Shown one piece after another: positions 1 through 7,574 of a stretch of DNA of 64,000 nucleotides. Every line of letters starts with the position of its first letter. Within the stretch, counting starts at the first letter, position 1. The position numbers were made by a program, and so were the translations under genes. The notes beneath the pieces are model-generated. The model was not told the origin of the DNA. It saw only the letters and a program-made list of their open reading frames with translations, and did no database searches. The stretch comes from CBDCWO01 sp965223405 (GTDB lineage Bacteria > Bacteroidota > Bacteroidia > Chitinophagales > Saprospiraceae): the NCBI GenBank assembly GCA_965223405.1, contig CBDCWO010000006.1, forward strand, positions 6,634,001 to 6,698,000. The letters are read 5' to 3'.

Positions 1-432
1 CAGTTCCCGCATAATATCACCATTTCCGTCTTTGAAAGGGGATGACATCACTCCATGTGTCGTATATCTTGATTGCCAAAGGCAAAATCCATCGTGGTGT
101 TTGGCAGTAAGAATCACCATTTTCATACCTGCTGCAACCATAGCCCGGCACCATTGATCGGTGTCCAGGTTTTGCAGATTAAATATGGCCGGGTCCTCTT
201 TCCCACTACCCCATTCCATTCGGGTAAAGGTATTGGGACCAAAATGAATGAACGCGATGAATTCATTTTTCAAAGCCTGGTACTGATTGGGAGTGGGAAT
301 GACATGAGCGGCTTTATAGATGATTTTCTCAGGAGTATCTGCTAAGTCGATATGTATACTACTGAAAATGGGTTGTGTCAATCCATGTCCCAAAAATATA
401 AAGCAGAATAAAATGGTTAGAAATGGTTTCAT
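1..432 (-). CDS. Alpha-L-fucosidase (GH29), N-terminal part, cut by window edge
   Basis: Reading the minus strand from the ATG at 432 gives 144 codons open to the window edge. The first ~20 residues (MKPFLTILFCFIFLGHGLTQ) are a Sec signal peptide, so the enzyme is exported. Residues ~55-130 carry the N-terminal signature of GH29 fucosidases: FIHFGPNTFT, then a segment ending MVILTAKHHDGFCLW, which includes the family's conserved HHDGF. Known GH29 enzymes release alpha-linked fucose with retention. The catalytic nucleophile lies further on, outside the window, so activity cannot be judged. It is the last gene of a minus-strand run that includes other secreted carbohydrate-related proteins. A second, different GH29 gene lies at 46559-48109. 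Confidence 0.85.
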   Translation of the reverse strand, partial: MKPFLTILFCFIFLGHGLTQPIFSSIHIDLADTPEKIIYKAAHVIPTPNQYQALKNEFIAFIHFGPNTFTRMEWGSGKEDPAIFNLQNLDTDQWCRAMVAAGMKMVILTAKHHDGFCLWQSRYTTHGVMSSPFKDGNGDIMREL

Positions 433-600
433 AATTATTTGGTTATATTCTCCATAACACAATAAACACTTTTTTAAAATTCCAACCATGATTCCACTTT
501 GAAAACTATTGAATTTTGTAAATGGCCTTTTATGATTTATTTCATTTGTAAGTTCTAAGTTGCAAGAATATTGATTTAAGCCGATTATACATTAGATAAT

Positions 601-3528
601 CTATTCCTTTAAAAGTAAGAACCGAACCCCTTTCGCATCGATTGGTATCGAGTCATCAATATCCAAAACGCCACTTTCTTGGTAGTTTGCAATCTCTGGT
701 AATTCAATTTTCACCCGATCAGGATTCAATCCAAATTCTTCCCAGTTAACGATCAACCTAATACTGGTTGGTTCGCTTAGCCAACTTCCCAATACAATCA
801 ATCCTTCTCCATTTTTAATATATGAAGTTGCTTTAACAAATTTATTATCTGTCGTCACCGCGGGAGTATCTTCCCAGTACCCAATCATTTTGGCATCCCT
901 AATACCAAACGCATCCCAAAACTTCCACATCTCCCAGTCTCCGCGAGGCACCATGGCAAAAACCATACCCCGCCGACCCTTATTTACACTCCGGTGCAGC
1001 AATAATTCATTAACAATGCCAAAAGGTACACCACTCACTTCTGATAACCAAAAATCTGCTGGCATAAGATCAAAATTAAAACCTTCTCCATACCAGGTCC
1101 TGTCAATATAGGGATATATTTCAAGATATTGGTTAGCAGGTCCCCTGGTAAAAGCATTGTTAGAATGTACGTCTATATGACATTTTTCCGGTTTTATCGA
1201 TTCCATTATCTTCCTCATCCGTTTTAATATTCGGCGGTCATAAGAAAAGTCATCCAGATAGAGCCCATCTATATCAATTTCTTTTAATAGCCAAGCCAGA
1301 CCTTCCAAATAATAGTTATACCACCTCGATTCTCCGGAATTCAGAATAGCTGCATCGACTATCCCATCACCAATATGAGTATACCATTGATATTTATAAT
1401 GATCCACTAAATGTTCCTGCAGCCATTGATAACCTCCTCCTTCACCATCAGCAAGCACTTCGTTCCCCAAACTTCTCAGAGCCCAAATCTCCGTTAAATA
1501 ATTGCTTAATTCCCTAACTGTATAATAGATCTTCACTTTCCAATTTTTTTTATGCCAATGATCTACCAAGGATTTCAATTTTTCATTCGCGATGAAAGGA
1601 TAATTGATAAAAGGATTAAATTCATTGGCATGGTGCACATTCATAACATTACCCCCATGGTTAATCACCATTTCTTTTGGATATGGGCTATGTTCATATT
1701 TGTAGTCAAACTGATCATTAGGGTTGTATTTTTTTATTGGAGTAATAATAAAAGCGAAATCATAATTAACTGTGCTTCCAGGTTCCATTTTCCGGTAACC
1801 GCTGTAAGTTGTTGCGATTACCAAATCACCTTCAGAATCAAGTCTAAATCCACCATTTACACTGTTATACCAAGATCTCGGGTGATTGGGTTGATAGAGA
1901 TTTAGGAGAGGCCCGTGATACGAACCTCCGCGTAGTTCACAGTGTATACCTCCCTTTGTATTTCCTAGCCAGAAACTATCCTCTTCGCGTCTCCACCTAG
2001 ACTTGTGAAATTCGGGTGTGTACCCTCCCATACGGCCCATTCCTATCATATATGTGGCCATTTCCTTTTTATAGGGTATTTCCAGCCTGATATCCTGTAA
2101 ATGAATGCTTTTTTTGGCATAAACTTTACAAGTGTAATTCATCCTACCATCAAATTCAATCTCACCATTACAGGTCAAGCGAATATCATCATTTTCCGAA
2201 ACCGCCAGCCAACCAATAATTCCGTTTTCTTTTTTGGTGAATGAAAAATTTTCTGGGTACAATTGAATTATCTGGTTATTTGATTCAATAGTGAATTTTA
2301 TTGGACCAGCCAGCACCTCATTTTCCCAGGCTATGACGTTTGATGGGAAACCAAATTCATTAAGAATCACCTCGCGTCCAAGAAAAGATATTGTCTTATC
2401 CTCTACTTTTATAGGAGTATATGGTTTTACGGGCTCATCATCTATCCCAATGGTTGAGTTTAACCATCTTAAACGCGAGTGTCGCCATGTTTCACTATCT
2501 CCTCTATCGGCTAATATTTCATTTTCTACAGTCAGATCAACATCTATATATTTTTCTTCCTGACCCAAAGCCTGCACCTTTACCACCCCTTGATACTTCC
2601 CAGGATTTATATCAGCCGAGATATCCATCCCAATCCATAAAGGCTGAACTTTCCCCTTTTCAACATTCACTTGAATGTTAAACTGATTTCCCTCAATATC
2701 AACACCATGCGTGTTAAAACAAGTCATTACTGAGGCTGGTAAAATTTCTCCATGTTCATTGGATAGATCAGAAAAAACTATTTGCACATCAATTAATGAA
2801 ATGTTAGAAGCATATACTCCCAATTGCATGGCATAATATTCATTTTTTTTTGCCACTCCTCTAAATTTACCGAATGGCTCGTTTTGAAGCCAGCGATTTG
2901 GTAAATGATTTAACATCTTAATAGGTCTTAATCGATCTTCCGGAAAAATCAAATAAGGATCATTATATTTTGCTAAATATTGTGCAAGTTCGCGTTTAGT
3001 TGCGATTACTTCCATGGGATAAAATGAATGAAATTCATTACGTGCTTGAATAGTTAGCACCTCACATTTTTGAAAGCTTGCCCATGTGGCTGAATCCTTT
3101 TCAATGCCGCTCTTTTTGATCCATTTTATATCCGGTGCATTCTCTTTCCTTAAATAAGGTCCAGCAAAAAAATTATCGTATACTGGCTTATAGGGCAAAT
3201 AATAGAACAAGTAGGTCCCTGTCTCTTTTACCGGTCCGAATGCTATTCTGCACTGTTCGTTATTCACTTCAAAACGAAAAATGTTGGGTATGGTATCACC
3301 CGAATCCTCATTTATGATGATAAACTGATGGTCCTCAACATGCTTGTCGTGTCTTCTCCAACACAATTCAAGTCCAACCACTTTTGCTGGTTTTGAAACT
3401 TCGAGAACAGCTCGGTGATTTCCATAGGATTCTGGCCATGAATCGCTAGGAACACTATATGACACCTGTCCAAAAGATTTTGGATTCACTAAAAAAAATG
3501 ATCCAATAAAAATCCAAAATTTCAACAT
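601..3528 (-). CDS. Large secreted glycoside-hydrolase-like protein (DUF6067-type)
   Basis: 975 residues with a signal peptide (MLKFWIFIGSFFLVNPKSFG). The first ~350 residues look like beta-sandwich material. The C-terminal half looks like a TIM-barrel hydrolase: around residues 750-765 there is DIDGLYLDDFSYDRR, an acidic pair at the end of a beta-strand as seen in catalytic sites of several GH clans. It is preceded by a W/Y-rich stretch typical of sugar clefts. I recognise it as the kind of protein labelled DUF6067 or 'glycoside hydrolase domain' in Bacteroidota, distantly related to GH123-like enzymes; the substrate is unknown. The ATG at 3528 fits the signal peptide. Its neighbours are a GH29 gene downstream and the MG2/DUF4249/TonB cluster upstream, 76 bp away. 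Confidence 0.6.
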   Translation of the reverse strand: MLKFWIFIGSFFLVNPKSFGQVSYSVPSDSWPESYGNHRAVLEVSKPAKVVGLELCWRRHDKHVEDHQFIIINEDSGDTIPNIFRFEVNNEQCRIAFGPVKETGTYLFYYLPYKPVYDNFFAGPYLRKENAPDIKWIKKSGIEKDSATWASFQKCEVLTIQARNEFHSFYPMEVIATKRELAQYLAKYNDPYLIFPEDRLRPIKMLNHLPNRWLQNEPFGKFRGVAKKNEYYAMQLGVYASNISLIDVQIVFSDLSNEHGEILPASVMTCFNTHGVDIEGNQFNIQVNVEKGKVQPLWIGMDISADINPGKYQGVVKVQALGQEEKYIDVDLTVENEILADRGDSETWRHSRLRWLNSTIGIDDEPVKPYTPIKVEDKTISFLGREVILNEFGFPSNVIAWENEVLAGPIKFTIESNNQIIQLYPENFSFTKKENGIIGWLAVSENDDIRLTCNGEIEFDGRMNYTCKVYAKKSIHLQDIRLEIPYKKEMATYMIGMGRMGGYTPEFHKSRWRREEDSFWLGNTKGGIHCELRGGSYHGPLLNLYQPNHPRSWYNSVNGGFRLDSEGDLVIATTYSGYRKMEPGSTVNYDFAFIITPIKKYNPNDQFDYKYEHSPYPKEMVINHGGNVMNVHHANEFNPFINYPFIANEKLKSLVDHWHKKNWKVKIYYTVRELSNYLTEIWALRSLGNEVLADGEGGGYQWLQEHLVDHYKYQWYTHIGDGIVDAAILNSGESRWYNYYLEGLAWLLKEIDIDGLYLDDFSYDRRILKRMRKIMESIKPEKCHIDVHSNNAFTRGPANQYLEIYPYIDRTWYGEGFNFDLMPADFWLSEVSGVPFGIVNELLLHRSVNKGRRGMVFAMVPRGDWEMWKFWDAFGIRDAKMIGYWEDTPAVTTDNKFVKATSYIKNGEGLIVLGSWLSEPTSIRLIVNWEEFGLNPDRVKIELPEIANYQESGVLDIDDSIPIDAKGVRFLLLKE

Positions 3529-3604
3529 AGTAATAATATTTATTTCTTTTCCTATTGCGGATAGAATTCAAAGTAGGTTTCGATAGTTTTCCTTTTTGTT
3601 AAAA

Positions 3605-5230
3605 TTACCTGGTTACTACATTATATTTCTGCCTTGCATGGGAAAACCCTCCAGAACTAATGGCAAAAACTTCAATAACAAAAGTTCCCAAATCATCCGA
3701 TTGGTTAAAGATTATCGTAGCCTCTCCATTTTGATTAGTCTTTAGTTCTGGATTCCAATAAACCAACGGATAAATAGCCGGTCCTTTGATATTTTGGTTC
3801 ATCATTAAAGTGTTTCGCTCCTTACCTTCTTCTGCGATTCCCTTTATAATTTCAGAAGTATTAGACTGGTATAACTGGGGAAATTTAGTAGAAATCGAAA
3901 CAACACCATGTCTGCCCACATGGCTGAAATGACTGATAGATTGGGGACGGTTGTAAAAATCAATGCGAATTATATGTTCGTAATTCATAGCTAATGCTTT
4001 GTTCATATCAGGCTCTAAACAACGATCAATAATAAATAATGGAGGGCCATTGAAGAAAGGTTTATTTAAAGGATCAACCATTTTGGCAATCAATCCATTC
4101 TCTGATTTATTGATCCTTAAAGGCGTTAAGATCAATTTTGTAAGCTCTCGAATGCTGCGTACTTTTTCGTAATTCTTAAGATGCAATGTAAAATCAGGCT
4201 TAAAAGGCCAATGAGAGGTATCTCCTATATTCATCCTTTTTGACTGTACTGCTCCTTTAAATAAAAAATTGATTTTTTTTCGTATCCGATTGTCTTCAAA
4301 ATATTTTTTAAGATCAATTGAAATGATTTTGCTTTCATCTTGAATTTGATCCTCGGTTGCAGTTAGAGGGAGAACCTTAATATTTCTACCCAAAGGATCG
4401 AAGTATTGTATTGGTTTGTTACCATAAAAAGGAGGAAGCTTCCAGGAAAACACACCTTCGTCATCAATTTTGGCAAGTACAATCTTCCCTTCATTCTTGA
4501 GAAACACAGCAATCACCTCATTTGACAAGGGAAGTTCTGTATCCTGGTTGATCACTTTCCTGGTCCAGGACAAACTATTTTCAGCTTTTGGCATGGACTC
4601 TACGGGTATTGCATTTACTGACGATATCGGTGCCCCATCCGATACTAAGTATGGACTGTGAAATACGGAGATGGACATTTCCGTTCGGACGGGGTTCCCA
4701 TTTTGGTCTAAAGTTTTAATGTTAATAGTTGTTTTCTCTCCGGGATGATAAAATGGCTTATCGGAGTGGATCATTATAGATCCGGAAGACACTACTGGTT
4801 TTGGGATTGGAACAGAGCTTTTTGTTAAGGTTCCATCCATATCATTAAAAACTTTGATTTGAGATTTAAATAACCTATTCACTTTGGAATTGATGCGATC
4901 AAACCATTGTGCTTGGATATTCCAAATACTTGTTCCTGCAGTATGCGGAATAGAAAAAGATCCATAGCCCATTTGGTTAATCACAGGTATAAAAAAAGAA
5001 TTGCATTGATCCTTGTTGGTACTATTTTCTACTTGAATTTCTAAAAATGTCTTGGACCCAATAAACTCAAAAAAATAAATTTTAAAATAGACTCTGTCAC
5101 CATTTAAATAAAATGGGCGATCAAAATGTATCGCTATGGATTGCGAACTAGAAACCCTGAAACTGGATAAGAAAATATAAGAAACAGCTATTAATAATGT
5201 TATGGTATACAGTTTTAAACATTTGATCAT
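3605..5230 (-). CDS. Exported MG2 (alpha-2-macroglobulin-like) domain protein
   Basis: 541 residues with an N-terminal hydrophobic signal (about residues 8-24). Two segments match the start of macroglobulin MG2 domains: IAIHFDRPFYLNGDRVYFKI near residue 32 and IHSDKPFYHPGEKTTINI near residue 153. Near the C-terminus, YWNPELKTNQNGEATIIF is the motif that precedes the last beta-domain in bacterial macroglobulin-like and TonB-plug-associated proteins. No thioester motif (CxEQ) is visible, so it is probably not a protease trap. It lies 13 bp downstream of a DUF4249 lipoprotein gene and is probably co-transcribed with the two DUF4249 genes and the TonB receptor. Inference: a periplasmic or surface accessory subunit of that receptor. 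Confidence 0.6.
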   Translation of the reverse strand: MIKCLKLYTITLLIAVSYIFLSSFRVSSSQSIAIHFDRPFYLNGDRVYFKIYFFEFIGSKTFLEIQVENSTNKDQCNSFFIPVINQMGYGSFSIPHTAGTSIWNIQAQWFDRINSKVNRLFKSQIKVFNDMDGTLTKSSVPIPKPVVSSGSIMIHSDKPFYHPGEKTTINIKTLDQNGNPVRTEMSISVFHSPYLVSDGAPISSVNAIPVESMPKAENSLSWTRKVINQDTELPLSNEVIAVFLKNEGKIVLAKIDDEGVFSWKLPPFYGNKPIQYFDPLGRNIKVLPLTATEDQIQDESKIISIDLKKYFEDNRIRKKINFLFKGAVQSKRMNIGDTSHWPFKPDFTLHLKNYEKVRSIRELTKLILTPLRINKSENGLIAKMVDPLNKPFFNGPPLFIIDRCLEPDMNKALAMNYEHIIRIDFYNRPQSISHFSHVGRHGVVSISTKFPQLYQSNTSEIIKGIAEEGKERNTLMMNQNIKGPAIYPLVYWNPELKTNQNGEATIIFNQSDDLGTFVIEVFAISSGGFSHARQKYNVVTR

Positions 5231-5243
5231 TTTGCAGCTGATT

Positions 5244-6350
5244 TTAATAAGGCCAATAGGTAGGTCTTTGGCGAGTACTATGTTTGATGGTTAGACAATC
5301 CATACAAGTTTCCACAAAAGCTGAATCAACTAAAATACATTTTGGCACTGGTGGTCCAACTGAATCACGCGGAACAAACATTCGTTTCGAACTTATTGCT
5401 GAAGCATAAAAATAACCAGAAACACTTTCAAAAGGCGCATCAACATTCGAAATATTTCCCTTGAGTTTACCGACCGATTCTTCAAAAAGCAATCCAGACC
5501 TATTCAAGGTCTTATTCACTTGACTCCAATAATTATAAGCTTTTTTGGTCAAAGACGATTGTTGAACATGGACACAGTAATTGAAAGCAAACTTATAATC
5601 TACATCAATCGATTTAACCACTTTTTCTATTAAAGGTTTGCCCATCAGGGCCTCTCCATTAAAAACGACAATATCCCCCAATCGGATATTATCTGGAATA
5701 TAGCAGGTATACAATATTGGCCCTACACCGGTATAAGCAAATATATCGGTCAATGCCTCATTTTCTCTGAATTCATATTCACCCATCACATCCCATTTAA
5801 AAAATACATTTTTAGCGTTATCAGGAACCTGAGTTGTCAGTAATACATCAATCTTTTTTTGATAAGAGATATTTTCATTTTCTGTTAAATATGATTGCTC
5901 ATAAAAGTTATAATCTAAGTCTAATATAGGCGGTACAGGAATCAATTCTTCCGTTTCGGAATCATAATGCCTGCCATCAGGAAGAATTACATTCAGCTTG
6001 TATTTGTCTCCAACCTGTCCAATGAAGTTAGCGGGATTGGTCTGATATATCCCTGGTTTAATTTCTTGCAAATTCGTCAAAGTCCCATTAGATGAAATAA
6101 TCTGAACACTAGCTCCAATTACTGGAATTTCCTCTTGAATGGATTCGCCATAATTCCCCGCATATCTAACAAAGACAAAGTAAGGTTCAGGTAAATCGGT
6201 AATTAGTCCGTTTATAGCCAGGTTTTGATCTACATTCTTCAAGTCTAAATCAATTTGATCAACACATGATACAAATCCAGTCCAGAAGAGCACAGAACAA
6301 ATTAATCTGCTCCAGGTTTTTACTTCGCTTAATGAGAAATAATTATTCAT
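5244..6350 (-). CDS. DUF4249 family lipoprotein (downstream copy)
   Basis: 368 residues from the ATG at 6350. That ATG overlaps the stop of the upstream gene (ATGA, 6347-6350), which argues for translational coupling; a TTG start 9 bp further upstream is possible but less likely. A hydrophobic N-terminus ends in a lipobox-like FVSC, so the protein is predicted to be lipidated in the outer membrane. The order of motifs is that of DUF4249: an early LAINGLITDLPEPYFVFVRY, a middle of paired beta-strands, and a Cys-containing C-terminus (CILVDSAFVETCMDCLTIKH). It is clearly paralogous to its upstream neighbour. DUF4249 genes commonly sit beside a TonB receptor, as here; the ligand is not known. 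Confidence 0.85.
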   Translation of the reverse strand: MNNYFSLSEVKTWSRLICSVLFWTGFVSCVDQIDLDLKNVDQNLAINGLITDLPEPYFVFVRYAGNYGESIQEEIPVIGASVQIISSNGTLTNLQEIKPGIYQTNPANFIGQVGDKYKLNVILPDGRHYDSETEELIPVPPILDLDYNFYEQSYLTENENISYQKKIDVLLTTQVPDNAKNVFFKWDVMGEYEFRENEALTDIFAYTGVGPILYTCYIPDNIRLGDIVVFNGEALMGKPLIEKVVKSIDVDYKFAFNYCVHVQQSSLTKKAYNYWSQVNKTLNRSGLLFEESVGKLKGNISNVDAPFESVSGYFYASAISSKRMFVPRDSVGPPVPKCILVDSAFVETCMDCLTIKHSTRQRPTYWPY

Positions 6351-7423
6351 TTTATCCAATAATCTGGTTTAGTATATGTACTATTCTTTATCTGTAGACA
6401 ATCGTGACAAAACCCGGCAAATATTGGTTCAGTCGAAGGACAAGGAGCCGGCTGACTCATAATTATTTCATTTGGAACAAATACCCGTTTTTGATGTACA
6501 CTTGAAGCATAGAAAAATCCAAAAACCTGTTCATCAGGGTTTTTAGAATTGCGCAAATTACTTCGGACCCTCCCTGGAAGTTTATCCAATAAACTTCCAT
6601 CTTTTTCATTCAATTCCTTAGCTGCTGCCCAGAAAGCAAATGCATTTGCTGATATTGACTGCTGCTTAATATGAATACAATAGGCGGAAGAAAGTTTATA
6701 GTTTTTATCCAATTCGATAAGTACTTGTTTTGACATCTTGTTCTTATTTTCCGAGGAAGCATCAAAGATCGTTCTTGCTCCAAGTAATAGATTATCCTTG
6801 ATATAACATGTCTCATTTGTTTCCCCAGGTCTTAGTTGTTCTTGTTCATTAAACTCAAATTCTCCTTCCAGATCCCATATGAGAAAAATCTGATTGCTCG
6901 TTATGGGAAATTCAACATCAGTGGAAACTTGAACTTTTTTCTCATGAACAATATTTTCGAGTTCATTCAAAATGGTTTTAGTTTTAACTTCAAAATGTAC
7001 ATCACCAATTTCTTGTACTGGATGAATGGTTTCCCAGGATGATTCATAACAGGTTTTATCATTAAGTTCCACAAATAGCTTATAGGAATTTCCAAGTTTA
7101 CCCACAAACTGACTGGTGTCACTTACATAAAATCCTTGATTGTCTTCTTTAAATATGCCCATGCTTTGATCTTGCCCTATCACATACACCTTTGCGCCAG
7201 ATACCTTCGATTCTTTTGGTGATGGTTCAGAAGAAAAATCACTCGATCTTTTAATACTTACAACATATGGTTCCGACAAGTTAGTTACCTGACCATTAAT
7301 CACTAGATACTCACGATCCCCCGGTAAACTAAGATTTATCGGATCTATACAAGCACCGAAAAAGAGTCCGTAGATCCCTAAAAAACACACAAATTCTAAA
7401 ATTAGAAAATGAAAGTATTTCAA
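6347..7423 (-). CDS. DUF4249 family lipoprotein (upstream copy)
   Basis: 358 residues with a signal peptide ending in FGAC (lipobox). It shares with its neighbour the start EYLVINGQVTNLSEPYVVSI and the cysteine-rich end FAGFCHDCLQIKN. The reading frame has no ATG near its start: the only codon that gives a complete signal peptide is TTG at 7421-7423, with an in-frame stop 12 bp upstream. A TTG start is therefore likely. It lies about 150 bp downstream of the TonB-dependent receptor and overlaps the next DUF4249 gene by 4 bp. Tandem DUF4249 copies beside one receptor suggest duplication followed by divergence. Confidence 0.85.
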   Translation of the reverse strand: MKYFHFLILEFVCFLGIYGLFFGACIDPINLSLPGDREYLVINGQVTNLSEPYVVSIKRSSDFSSEPSPKESKVSGAKVYVIGQDQSMGIFKEDNQGFYVSDTSQFVGKLGNSYKLFVELNDKTCYESSWETIHPVQEIGDVHFEVKTKTILNELENIVHEKKVQVSTDVEFPITSNQIFLIWDLEGEFEFNEQEQLRPGETNETCYIKDNLLLGARTIFDASSENKNKMSKQVLIELDKNYKLSSAYCIHIKQQSISANAFAFWAAAKELNEKDGSLLDKLPGRVRSNLRNSKNPDEQVFGFFYASSVHQKRVFVPNEIIMSQPAPCPSTEPIFAGFCHDCLQIKNSTYTKPDYWIK

Positions 7424-7574
7424 TATCTCTAATTATACATTATTAATAGAATATACAGCAAGAAATCAACTTGATTTAGTTGGCTATCGCAGTGATTGAT
7501 GGATTCATTAAACATACTTTTTATTTAGTTGACTTATCTAACTTTAATTATTTATCTAATCGTTTTTAACTGGC

